Translations under genes and position numbers: made by a program
The notes under the pieces: model-generated
The model's input: only the letters and a program-made list of their open reading frames with translations
What the model was told of the DNA's origin: nothing
Database searches by the model: none
In this document: positions 34,210 to 45,406 of the stretch, piece after piece
Position numbering within the stretch: position 1 is the first letter of the stretch
Layout of the letters: the number at the start of each line of letters is the position of its first letter
Source of the DNA: Kitasatospora sp. NBC_00240
Lineage (GTDB): Bacteria > Actinomycetota > Actinomycetes > Streptomycetales > Streptomycetaceae
Reading direction: 5' to 3'
Length of the DNA stretch: 64,000 nt
Assembly (NCBI RefSeq): GCF_026342405.1
Contig: NZ_JAPEMU010000001.1
Coordinates: 4,154,001 to 4,218,000, forward strand

Positions 34210-35013
34210 TCAGGCCTCCGCCGGCGGGAGGGCCGGCCCGGCCGCGAGGAACTCCCGGGCCCCGGCCCGCACCGCGGGCCAGTCGGTGGCAGGGGTACGG
34301 GCACGGGCCCGCTCCAGCCAGGCGGCCCGGTCCCGGTGCTCGTGGCGGAGATGCTCCAGGTCCAGTTCCACGCCGGACGGCGGGCCGGAGGCCTCCAGCG
34401 CCGCGACGCGCTGCTCCATCGCCGCCAGGAGCGCGCCGTCCAACTCGGCGACGGCGGCCAGGTAGTCGCCGGTCGGCAGGACGAGACGACCGGCCGGCGA
34501 GGCCGCGAACTCGATCCGGTGGCCGGGCTCGTGCGACCAGCTGACGGTGATCCGGTCGCCATCGTCGTCGACCGTCCGCCACCAGCGCATCTGCGGGGCG
34601 TTGACCAGCGGGCCCATGTACATCGACCGGCGCCCGTGCCAGTCGGAGGCCGCCTCGGCCTCGTGGGTGAGGTCGTCCTCGTCCCAGAGCGGATGGCCGG
34701 CGAGATCGCTCGACACGAAGGTGACCAGGTCCGGCGGCACCGGCTCCAGCACGTCCGCCAGGATCTCCAGCACGTCCTCCCAGATCCGGACCACGAAGTA
34801 GTCGGCGTACGGGCGGACGTCGCCGCCCGCCTCGTCGCGCCACCGCCGCAGGGTCCGCTCCGAGTACCGCAGCAGCTCCTGGCCGCCCAACTCGATCCAG
34901 TAGCAGCCCTGGGTCAGCGCGAACCAGTGCAGATCGGGGTTCCGCTCGCCGCCCCAAGGGCCGACGTCCGCCAGTGCCCGCAGCTCGAACCGGAACCGCA
35001 GCCGGCCGCTCAA
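34210..35013 (-). CDS. DUF5984-like protein
   Basis: A protein of about 267 residues resembling the DUF5984 family of actinomycete hypotheticals (RLRFRFELRALADVGPWGGE, then LHWFALTQGCYWIELGGQELL). The central part has DYFVVRIWEDVLEILADVLEPVP and a His/Trp-rich segment (SDWHGRRSMYMGPLVNAPQM). It has no signal or membrane segment. The start is uncertain: the frame is open further upstream, but the upstream gene ends at 35048; a TTG at 35013 preceded by GGGGGAGGG is the best candidate. Function unknown. It lies 34 bp downstream of the FGE-like gene, probably in the same transcript. Confidence 0.65.
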   Translation of the reverse strand: MSGRLRFRFELRALADVGPWGGERNPDLHWFALTQGCYWIELGGQELLRYSERTLRRWRDEAGGDVRPYADYFVVRIWEDVLEILADVLEPVPPDLVTFVSSDLAGHPLWDEDDLTHEAEAASDWHGRRSMYMGPLVNAPQMRWWRTVDDDGDRITVSWSHEPGHRIEFAASPAGRLVLPTGDYLAAVAELDGALLAAMEQRVAALEASGPPSGVELDLEHLRHEHRDRAAWLERARARTPATDWPAVRAGAREFLAAGPALPPAEA

Positions 35014-35047
35014 CCGCCCTCCCCCTTCCCGTTCGGTGACACCGGCT

Positions 35048-35845
35048 TCAGAGAGCGAACACCGGGCGGGTGGAGAAGTCCTCGCAGATCCCCTCGCCGT
35101 CCGGGCCGTGGACGAACTCGGCCATGAACGGGTTGCGGTTGGCGGTGGCCAACGGCAGCCAGGCCAGCAGGCAGCCGTAGCCGCCGCACACCGACTCACC
35201 GCCGTCCCCGCCATGGACGGCGGTGACGTCACTGGTCAGTTCCGTCCGGTAGACGTCGTACCCGATGTGCAGGCCGAAGGCGTTCAGCCCCTGCTGGGGC
35301 CCCGAGGCGTCCTCGTAGGGGGTGCGGTCGAGCGGGCATTCGTCCCCCCACCGGAACAGCGTGCCCGCGCCGGCGCCGCAGGCGTGCTCCCACTCGTCGG
35401 AGGTCGGCATCCGCAGTCCGCGCTTCGCGAGCACGGCGGGCATGTCCACGGGCGACTCGGTCAGGTTCTCGTCCTCCACGGCCATCAGCACGGTGGCCAC
35501 GGTGGCCCTCCGGCGTGGCGAGAGCAGTTGGGCGAGATGGGCCCGCAGGTCGGCGCCGTAGCCGAAGCCCTGCTCCAGGCTGTCCTGGTAGTCGGCCACC
35601 TGCCCGGGTGTCGGCCGCCAGGCGTCGAGGTCGAACCCGAGCGCGACCGTGCCGCCGGGCACCAGGGCGAACTCCTGCCCGTCCCGCTCGATCCGCACCC
35701 GGTGCAGCGGGGCACCGAGATGCTCGACGGTCTCCAGCGCACTCACCCGCCCGCCCGCGCGGTCCGCCACCTGCCGGGCGAGGCGGCGCGCGGTGGGGAG
35801 GTCGTACGACCGCCACTGGTCGAGACCGAGATCGGCGAAGTTCAT
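35048..35845 (-). CDS. FGE-sulfatase-fold (SUMF1-like) protein
   Basis: A 265-residue protein whose C-terminal half resembles the formylglycine-generating enzyme fold: LRMPTSDEWEHACGAGAGTL, then FRWGDECP, and an Asn/Arg-rich end (LATANRNPFMAEF). The FGE core usually reads LPTEAEWEYA...PWGD. The reactive cysteine pair of true FGE is not in its usual place, so a C-type-lectin-like binding or structural role is as likely as sulfatase activation. N-terminal 120 residues are unrelated helical sequence. ATG at 35845. It heads a two-gene unit with the DUF5984-like gene. Confidence 0.65.
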   Translation of the reverse strand: MNFADLGLDQWRSYDLPTARRLARQVADRAGGRVSALETVEHLGAPLHRVRIERDGQEFALVPGGTVALGFDLDAWRPTPGQVADYQDSLEQGFGYGADLRAHLAQLLSPRRRATVATVLMAVEDENLTESPVDMPAVLAKRGLRMPTSDEWEHACGAGAGTLFRWGDECPLDRTPYEDASGPQQGLNAFGLHIGYDVYRTELTSDVTAVHGGDGGESVCGGYGCLLAWLPLATANRNPFMAEFVHGPDGEGICEDFSTRPVFAL

Positions 35846-35925
35846 GGGCGGAAGTCTCGCACCGGGGTCCGACACACCCCGCACGGGCCGACCCGAGTCC
35901 CCCCGACCCCGGCCGGCCGCCCCGG

Positions 35926-36363
35926 CTACGCCACCGCGCGCAAGGTGTGCAGCTCGAACCAGACCCCTTTGTCGGGCAAGCCCGGACGCGAGTCGGTGAC
36001 CCCCCAGTTGTCGGCCAGTGCGTCGACCAGCCCGAGCCCCCGCCCGCCGAGCTGGTCGTCCGTGGCGAGGCGGAGCCTCGGGCGCTCCGGACTGCTGTCG
36101 TAGACCGAGACCCGGACCCGCGTCCGGTCGGCCGTGAACTGGAGATGGACCAGCCCGCCCGCGTACCGATGGGCATTGGTGACCAGCTCCGAGGTGCACA
36201 GCGCGGCCCGCTCGGCGAGGTACCCGAACCCGATCAGGTCCAGCACGGTCGTGACGAAGTCCCGGCAGATCTTGGGCGCGATCGCGGCGGCCGGCAGCAG
36301 GATCGTGCAGGAGTGGGGGAACCAGAACGGTTCGGGGCGGTCCGAGGCAACGTCAATCGTCAT
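35926..36363 (-). CDS. HATPase_c regulatory protein (RsbW-like)
   Basis: A 145-residue single-domain GHKL ATPase like those acting as anti-sigma factor kinases or partners of XRE regulators in Streptomyces. The N box is in ALCTSELVTNAHRYAG, the G1 box is DDQLGGRGLGLVDALAD, and the family's final strand follows (KGVWFELH). There is no histidine-kinase dimerisation domain. ATG at 36363 with GGAGG 8 nt ahead; the longer reading is discarded. It is divergent from an XRE regulator and a DUF397 gene, the common three-gene arrangement. Confidence 0.88.
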   Translation of the reverse strand: MTIDVASDRPEPFWFPHSCTILLPAAAIAPKICRDFVTTVLDLIGFGYLAERAALCTSELVTNAHRYAGGLVHLQFTADRTRVRVSVYDSSPERPRLRLATDDQLGGRGLGLVDALADNWGVTDSRPGLPDKGVWFELHTLRAVA

Positions 36364-36599
36364 AAGGGGGCCTCCGTACAGGGATGGTGACATGACGTCG
36401 GGCGGTGGCGTTGGCGCCCCCGGGCAGGCCGGGGCGATGCACTTCCGACTTACGGCCGTCACGCTGGGCGGTCGATGCGATACTCAAAGTAGGGGTCATT
36501 TATGACTCCCTACAAGCGCCATCACGAATGTCACCCGAACGTGTGTGGACCCATGACTGGGCCCGCGACAGACTTGGGCGAGCACGGAGGAGGGCACCC

Positions 36600-37451
36600 A
36601 TGCCCCTGAGAAACACCCCCACCGCCCGGCAGGAACGGCTTGGCGCCGAACTGCGGAAGCTGCGCGAGCGGGCCGGCCTGACAACCCGCGAAGCAGGCCA
36701 ACTACTGGGCGTGGACCAGGCGAAGGCGTCCCACTTCGAGGCCGGACGGGCCAGCGTCAGCGAGGCACGGATCCGCCGGTTCGCCGCCCACTGCGGATCG
36801 GACGACGCCGCACTGATCGACGCACTCGTGAACATGGCGACGGAACGGGTTCGCGGCTGGTGGGAGGAATACCGGGATGTCCTCTCCCGCGGCTTCCTCG
36901 ATCTGGCCGAGGCCGAGTATCACGCCCAGGCCGTACGCACGGTCAGGATCGCGGACATCCCCGGCATCATGCAGACGGAAGCCCATGCGCGAGCGGTGTT
37001 CGGCTACACCGTCCCGGAGCTGCCGCCCGCCGACCTGGAGGCCAAGGTCGCCTACCGGGTGCAACGACGCGTGATGCTGGACCGCTGTCCAGCCCCCTCA
37101 GTACGTGCCGTAATCCACGAGGCCGCACTGCGCATGAGGGTGGGTGGGACGTCAACGACTCGCGAACAGCTGACCTTCCTGCTGGCCATGTCCGAGCGGC
37201 CAGCCGTTGAGATCCGTGTCATCCCCTTTGCCGCCAATGATTTCGCCGGTACCAGTTGGCCCATGTATTACTTGACCGGACCCGTGCCCCAGTTGGACAC
37301 AGTGCACCTCGACACCCCTCTGAAGGGCGTGTTCTTGGACGCGGAGGCGCAACTCAAGAGATACCGCAGCCTCTATTCCAAGGTGGAGAGTTCCTCGCTC
37401 GGGCCCACGGAGACACGCGACTTCATCTCCCGTGTCATCAAGGATCTCTGA
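36600..37451 (+). CDS. XRE-family regulator with DUF5753 domain
   Basis: A 283-residue helix-turn-helix protein. The XRE domain is at about 10-65 (ERLGAELRKLRERAGLTTRE, then GVDQAKASHFEAGRASVSE). The rest is DUF5753, a ligand-binding-like C-terminal domain (about 90-275; YHAQAVRTVRIADIPGIMQT, TFLLAMSERPAVEIRVIPF). WhiJ-like proteins of this type regulate development or antibiotic production in Streptomyces and work with a small DUF397 partner. ATG at 36600 preceded by GGAGGAG. DUF397 follows 12 bp later. Confidence 0.9.
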   Translation: MPLRNTPTARQERLGAELRKLRERAGLTTREAGQLLGVDQAKASHFEAGRASVSEARIRRFAAHCGSDDAALIDALVNMATERVRGWWEEYRDVLSRGFLDLAEAEYHAQAVRTVRIADIPGIMQTEAHARAVFGYTVPELPPADLEAKVAYRVQRRVMLDRCPAPSVRAVIHEAALRMRVGGTSTTREQLTFLLAMSERPAVEIRVIPFAANDFAGTSWPMYYLTGPVPQLDTVHLDTPLKGVFLDAEAQLKRYRSLYSKVESSSLGPTETRDFISRVIKDL

Positions 37452-37463
37452 AGGGAACACGAG

Positions 37464-37667
37464 ATGCATGAGCAGGCCAACTGGCAGAAGTCGAGCTTCT
37501 CCGGCAACGGGGACGGCACCGAGTGCATAGAACTGGCCGCCACCGACGGCCGAATCCTGCTCCGCGAGAGCGACGACCCCGCCGTCGTCGTCACCACCAC
37601 CCCCGCCAAGCTCCGCGCCTTCATCCTCGGCGTCAAGGCCGGCGAGTTCGACCACCTCGTCGACTGA
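37464..37667 (+). CDS. DUF397 protein
   Basis: A 67-residue DUF397 protein with all expected features: WQKSSFSGNGDGTECIELA near the N-terminus, then GRILLRESDDP and AKLRAFILGVKAGEFDHLV. DUF397 proteins are antagonists or partners of the XRE/DUF5753 regulators encoded next to them. The 12-bp gap from the XRE gene indicates one transcript. ATG at 37464 with AAGGGAACACGAG upstream. Confidence 0.92.
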   Translation: MHEQANWQKSSFSGNGDGTECIELAATDGRILLRESDDPAVVVTTTPAKLRAFILGVKAGEFDHLVD

Positions 37668-37743
37668 CCCCCAGGCCCCTCCCCGTTGCCCCGCCAGGGC
37701 CTGCAGAGCGCGCAAGGCTTTGGTCGATGCCCCACCGAGATTC

Positions 37744-38640
37744 TCACTGTTCCGCGTTCTGCCCCGGCCATAGCCGTGCGGCCGTACGGACCAGGCCGGC
37801 CAGCGCGAGGGAGCGGCTGTGCGCGGGCCAGGCGATGTGGGTCACGACGGAAGGTGCGTCGGCCAAGGGAACGGCCGCGTGCTCGGCCCACAGCCAGGAG
37901 CGGGCGGATTCGGGGACGACCGCCACGGTGCGTCCGAGGGCGATCAGCTGGGCCAGTTGCGTCTGGTTCTGGATCTCGGGGCCGGGGCCGGGTGCGTAGG
38001 TGCCGCGGGTGGGCCAGCGGGCGAGCGGCAGACCGGGGATGTCCCTGACTTCGGCCAGGGACAAGGTCTCGCGGGCGGCGAGGGGGTGCCCGGCAGGCAG
38101 GAGGGCGACCTGCCCCTCGGCCTCCAGCGCCTCGCTGTCGAACCCGGTGAGGGAGTTCCACGGGGTGTGCATGAGCGCGACATCGGCGCGTCCGTCGCGC
38201 AGCAGCTCCTCCTGCTCGCAGAGGCCGCACGGGAGTACCTCGATCTCGGCGCTGTCGGGCTCGGCCGCGTAGGCGTCGAGGAGCTTCCGCAGCAGGTCGT
38301 GGGACGCGGCGGCCTTCACCGCGAGGACCAGCCGACCTCGGGGGCCGCCAGGACTGTCGGCACCCCCGGCACCCCCGGCGCGCCGGGTGCGGCGGACGGC
38401 GGCAGCGGCCGCGTCGAGAGCCGCCCGGCCCTCCCGCAACAGCATCTCCCCGGCACCGGTCAGGCGGACACCACGGCGGTTGCGCTCCAGCAGACTGACC
38501 CCCAGGCGTCGTTCGAGCTGCTGGATCGCCCGCGACAGCGGCGGCTGGGCCATGCCGAGGCACTCGGCGGCGCGCCCGAAGTGCAACTCCTCGGCCACAG
38601 CGACGAAGTACCTCAACTCGCGGGTCTCCAGGGTGTCCAC
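37744..38640 (-). CDS. LysR-family transcriptional regulator
   Basis: A 298-residue LysR-type regulator. The winged HTH is at residues about 5-65 (LRYFVAVAEELHFGRAAECL, GMAQPPLSRAIQQLERRLGV). The substrate-binding domain runs from about 103 to 290 (GRLVLAVKAAASHDLLRKLL; RADVALMHTPWNSLTGFDSE). GTG at 38640 gives the usual LysR N-terminus VDTLETRELRYFV; longer frames extend across the operator. It is divergent from an SDR gene with a T-N11-A box between (38660-38674), so it probably controls that gene and itself. The effector is not predictable. Confidence 0.9.
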   Translation of the reverse strand: MDTLETRELRYFVAVAEELHFGRAAECLGMAQPPLSRAIQQLERRLGVSLLERNRRGVRLTGAGEMLLREGRAALDAAAAAVRRTRRAGGAGGADSPGGPRGRLVLAVKAAASHDLLRKLLDAYAAEPDSAEIEVLPCGLCEQEELLRDGRADVALMHTPWNSLTGFDSEALEAEGQVALLPAGHPLAARETLSLAEVRDIPGLPLARWPTRGTYAPGPGPEIQNQTQLAQLIALGRTVAVVPESARSWLWAEHAAVPLADAPSVVTHIAWPAHSRSLALAGLVRTAARLWPGQNAEQ

Positions 38641-38659
38641 GGCCGCAGCATACGCGGTG

Positions 38660-38674
38660 ATACCCGTGGGGTAT
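38660..38674. promoter_or_regulatory. LysR T-N11-A operator
   Basis: ATACCC-GTG-GGGTAT is a perfect 6-3-6 inverted repeat containing T-N11-A, the LysR-family recognition pattern. It lies 20 bp upstream of the LysR GTG and 58 bp upstream of the SDR ATG, in the shared control region. Confidence 0.75.
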
Positions 38675-38732
38675 GACAGGGCACCGTAACGGTGTTGGCC
38701 GCACCACCCGCCCACGGGCCAACATCATCGGC

Positions 38733-39470
38733 ATGAGCGAAACAAACATCGCGCTGGTGACCGGCGCGAACAAGGGCATCGGCTACGAGATCGCGGCCGG
38801 ACTGGGCAGCCTCGGCTACCGCGTCGGGGTGGGAGCCCGCGACGCGACCCGACGCGAAGCCGCAGTCGCCAAACTGCGCGCCGCCGGCGTGGACGCGTTC
38901 GGGGTACCGCTGGACGTGACCGACGACCGCAGCGTCACCGCCGCCGCGGAACTGGTCGAACGACTGGCCGGACGCCTGGACGCCCTGGTCAACAACGCCG
39001 GCATCCCGGGCGAGATGGGCCCGGGATGGCTGCAGGAGCCGACCACGCTCGACCTGGACGTGGTCCGCACCGTCGTGGACACCAACGTCATCGGCGTCGT
39101 CCGGGTCACCAACGCGATGCTGCCACTGCTGCGGCGCTCCGCCTCCCCCCGCATCGTCAACGTCTCCAGCAGCGTCGGCTCCCTGACCCGACAGGCGGAC
39201 CCGGACATCGAGGTCGGCCCCGTCATGGCGGCCTACGCACCGTCGAAGTCCTTTCTCAACGCCCTCACCCTGCAGTACGCCCGACAGTTCGCCGGTACCG
39301 GCATCCTCATCAACGCCGCCTGCCCGGGCCTGGTCGCGACCGACTTCACCGGCTTCCACGGACCCCGCACCCCCGCACAGGGGGCGGCCACCCCGATCCG
39401 GCTCGCCACCCTCCCCGACGGCGGCCCGACCGGTTCCTTCTTCGAGGACGACGGCGTCGTCCCCTGGTGA
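38733..39470 (+). CDS. SDR-family oxidoreductase
   Basis: A 245-residue classical short-chain dehydrogenase/reductase. TGANKGIG (about 10-17) binds NAD(P); NNAG (about 88-91), VNVSSSVGSL with the catalytic Ser, and YAPSK (YxxxK) are all present; CPGLVATDF follows. An Arg after the first strand (GARDATRRE) suggests NADPH. It acts on an unknown carbonyl or alcohol substrate. The gene is divergent from a LysR regulator. The ATG at 38733 has no clear ribosome binding site, so the transcript might be leaderless or near-leaderless. A 19-bp terminator follows. Confidence 0.92.
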   Translation: MSETNIALVTGANKGIGYEIAAGLGSLGYRVGVGARDATRREAAVAKLRAAGVDAFGVPLDVTDDRSVTAAAELVERLAGRLDALVNNAGIPGEMGPGWLQEPTTLDLDVVRTVVDTNVIGVVRVTNAMLPLLRRSASPRIVNVSSSVGSLTRQADPDIEVGPVMAAYAPSKSFLNALTLQYARQFAGTGILINAACPGLVATDFTGFHGPRTPAQGAATPIRLATLPDGGPTGSFFEDDGVVPW

Positions 39471-39557
39471 TCACCAACCCGCCGCGGATTCCCCCTGCCT
39501 CGGCATGGGCCCGCCCGTGATCCAGGAGCGACGACCCCGCTCCCGCACCCCGGAACC

Positions 39558-39606
39558 CCCACGGGCCCGCCCCTCCCCGCACACGGCGGAGGGGCGGGCC
39601 CGTGGG
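39558..39606. terminator. 19-bp bidirectional terminator between SDR and mfd
   Basis: Arms 39558-39576 and 39588-39606 pair perfectly over 19 bp with an 11-nt loop. It lies between two convergent genes, 87 bp after the SDR stop and 9 bp after the mfd stop, and can serve both. Confidence 0.85.
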
Positions 39607-39614
39607 CGTGGTGG

Positions 39615-43271
<3,657 letters not shown>

Positions 43272-43918
43272 GTGGAGTCTCTTCTTCGTCCCGTAGCTGG
43301 AGTGCCCGGGCGCCGGAGGTCCGGCGGGGCAACGCGAACGGCCCGGCGCGCCGAGCGGCCGGGGGTGTCCAGCCTACGCCGCGGCGCGGACGCTGACGCG
43401 GCGCACCGGTCGTGCCGCGTCCGGTGCGGCCCGGAATGCCGTGGATGAACATCCCGTACGCATGCGGGCGGACACCGCGAATGAATGCCACGAAGTGGAC
43501 ATACTCCTGTCACTGGCCGTCCATGGAGATCGCGCAGCATGGTGAATGTGCCCGCCGCACCCAACCGTGGGGGATGGCTGCAGCGGACACGGACGCAGCC
43601 CGATGGGGGTCGGACTGCGCGGCCGGGCGACCCTGGGTGGGGGCGCCCGCCCAAGCGCCGGGAACCGTGGCGCCCTTTCCTGGAGGGCGCCACGGGTCTC
43701 GGCCTCTTCGCGTTCCGGGGCCCCGCCGCCCGGTCGCCCCGCTGAGCTGTCGCCCCGTCGCCCTGCTGCGGGACTGCCCCGCACGTGCTGGCCGCTCCCG
43801 CGCGAACACCGGAAAGCCCACGCGGTCCTGGCCCGCTCCCTACCCTGATGTCCAGGACGCGGTGGGGCCGCGCCGGGGCCGCCGGGACGGCGGCCCGCGA
43901 GGGAGGGGGTGGTCCGCC
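43272..43918. other. Gene-free divergent region between mfd and the sugar dehydrogenase
   Basis: These 647 bp contain no supportable gene. The mfd promoter should lie near 43272-43450, and a lower-GC patch around 43440-43560 could contain it. An 11-bp perfect hairpin (43665-43695) is the only strong structure. The half nearer the dehydrogenase is repeat-like GC-rich sequence. Confidence 0.5.
43665..43695. repeat. 11-bp perfect hairpin in the mfd intergenic region
   Basis: CCGTGGCGCCC (43665-43675) and GGGCGCCACGG (43685-43695) pair around a 9-nt loop. It lies 220 bp upstream of the dehydrogenase gene and follows no nearby gene on either strand; no T-tract. Role unknown. Confidence 0.5.
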
Positions 43919-45322
43919 GTGCGGGTGGTCGTCGCAGGCCAGGGCCGGGTGGGACTGCCACTGGCGGTCCGCGCGGCCGAGGTGGGGCACCGGGTCGTCG
44001 GGTACGACGTGGACGAGGGCCGGATCAAGCGGCTGACCGCGGGCGGGTCCTGCGTCGAGGACGTCCCGGCCGCCCGGCTGCGACCGCTGCTGGAGAGCGG
44101 CGCCTACCGGCCGTCGACGGACCCGGCCGACGTCGAGGGCTTCGAGGTCGCGCTGATCACCGTGCCGGTCCCGCTGCGCGACGGGGCCCCCGACCTCTCG
44201 CTGGTCGAGTCGTCCGCGCGCCTGCTGGCCCGGCACCTGCGCCCGGGCGCGACAGTGGTGCTGGAGTCGACCAGCTACCCCGGGACGACCGAGGAACTGC
44301 TTGCCCCGCTGCTGGAGGAGGGCTCCGGGCTGACCGCCGGCCGGGACTTCCACCTCGGCTGCAGCCCCGGCCGGATCGACCAGGGCGATCCCGCCCGGCG
44401 GCTGGAGAACACCCCGAAGGTGGTGTCGGGCCTCGGTCCGGCGGCGCTGGCCGCGGTCGACGCCTTCTACCGCCGGCTGGTGGAGCGGACCGTCCCGGTC
44501 TCCTCCTGCTGCCAGGCGGAGCTCACCCAACTGCTGGAGTGCGGCTTTCGGCAGGTGAACACCGCGCTGGTCAACGAGCTGGCGATGTTCGCCCACGACC
44601 TGGGGCTGGACCTCCGGGAGGCGATCGACGCGGCCGCCACCAGGCCCTTCGGCCACCTGCGCCCCACCCCGGGGCCCGGGGCGGGCGGGCCCTGCCTGCC
44701 GATCGACCCCGGTTTCCTGCCCTGGCGGGCGGAACGGGCGCTCGGCCAGTCCTTCCGCCTGGTGGAGCTGGCCAACGAGGTGAACGGCCGGATGCCCGAC
44801 TACGTGGTGCGCCGGCTCACCGCGGCACTGGCGGAGCGGGGGCGGCCGGTGCGGGGCGCGCGCATCCTGCTGTTCGGCGCGGCGGACGGGGGGAGCGCCG
44901 GGGACGCCGGGGTGACGCCGGTCGCCCGGATCGTCGAGCTGCTCACCCGGGCGGGCGCCGAGGTCCGGGCGGCCGACCCGGACGCGGTGACCGACCCGTA
45001 CGCGGCGGACGACCCGTATGCGGCGGACGACCCCTGCGCGGCAGGCGAGCCGTACGCGGCAGGCGACCCGTACGCGGTGGCCGGGCCGGGCCTGCCGGAG
45101 CCGGTGCTCCCCCGTCGGCCGGCGGCCGGGCAGCAGCCGGACGCAGGCCCGTCCGGGGCCGTCCCCCGGGTGGCGGCGACACCCGGGGAACTGGCCGCGG
45201 CGGACGCGGTCGTCCTGCTCACCGAGCACCCGGAGTTCGACCTCCCGGCCGTGACCACGCACGCCCGGTACGTCCTGGACTGCCGCCGGCGGCCGGCCGG
45301 CGCCACGGTCGAGGTGCTCTGA
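43919..45322 (+). CDS. Nucleotide-sugar dehydrogenase
   Basis: A 467-residue UDP-glucose/GDP-mannose dehydrogenase family protein that oxidises a nucleotide sugar twice to the uronic acid with NAD. The N-terminal GQGRVGLPLAVRA (7-19) binds NAD; the substrate-binding regions PVPLRDGAPDLSLVE and STSYPGTTEELL follow; the catalytic Cys259 is in GPCLPIDPGFL, closer to the GHCIGVDPYYL form of UDP-ManNAc/GDP-Man enzymes than to UDP-glucose enzymes. The C-terminal domain carries a tandem DPYAA insertion (44990-45080). GTG at 43919 with GGGAGGGGG. No other sugar genes are near, so the product is unknown. Confidence 0.88.
   Translation: MRVVVAGQGRVGLPLAVRAAEVGHRVVGYDVDEGRIKRLTAGGSCVEDVPAARLRPLLESGAYRPSTDPADVEGFEVALITVPVPLRDGAPDLSLVESSARLLARHLRPGATVVLESTSYPGTTEELLAPLLEEGSGLTAGRDFHLGCSPGRIDQGDPARRLENTPKVVSGLGPAALAAVDAFYRRLVERTVPVSSCCQAELTQLLECGFRQVNTALVNELAMFAHDLGLDLREAIDAAATRPFGHLRPTPGPGAGGPCLPIDPGFLPWRAERALGQSFRLVELANEVNGRMPDYVVRRLTAALAERGRPVRGARILLFGAADGGSAGDAGVTPVARIVELLTRAGAEVRAADPDAVTDPYAADDPYAADDPCAAGEPYAAGDPYAVAGPGLPEPVLPRRPAAGQQPDAGPSGAVPRVAATPGELAAADAVVLLTEHPEFDLPAVTTHARYVLDCRRRPAGATVEVL
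44990..45080 (+). repeat. In-frame DPYAA tandem repeats
   Basis: Near-repeats of GACCCGTACGCGGCG (15-18 bp units) encode DPYAADDPYAADDPCAAGEP and further YAAGDPYA. They sit in the C-terminal domain of the nucleotide-sugar dehydrogenase, probably as a surface loop. In-frame repeats of this kind can expand or contract. Confidence 0.75.
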
Positions 45323-45368
45323 CCGGACGCCCGGTCGAGCGGGCCGGCGGCCCGGGCGGACGTGGTCA

Positions 45369-45403
45369 CGGCCGGCGGCCGGACGGCGGTCAGCCGCCGG
45401 CCG
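45369..45403. terminator. Hairpin between convergent genes
   Basis: CGGCCGGCGGC (45369-45379) and GCCGCCGGCCG (45393-45403) give an 11-bp stem, 46 bp after the dehydrogenase stop and 3 bp beyond the stop of the coiled-coil gene. Confidence 0.6.
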
Positions 45404-45406
45404 CGG

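Noticed and set aside
43510..43821. A 103-codon minus-strand gene in the mfd gap
   Set aside because: Arg/Ala/Gly-rich translation, no ribosome binding site, and an internal hairpin; not supported.
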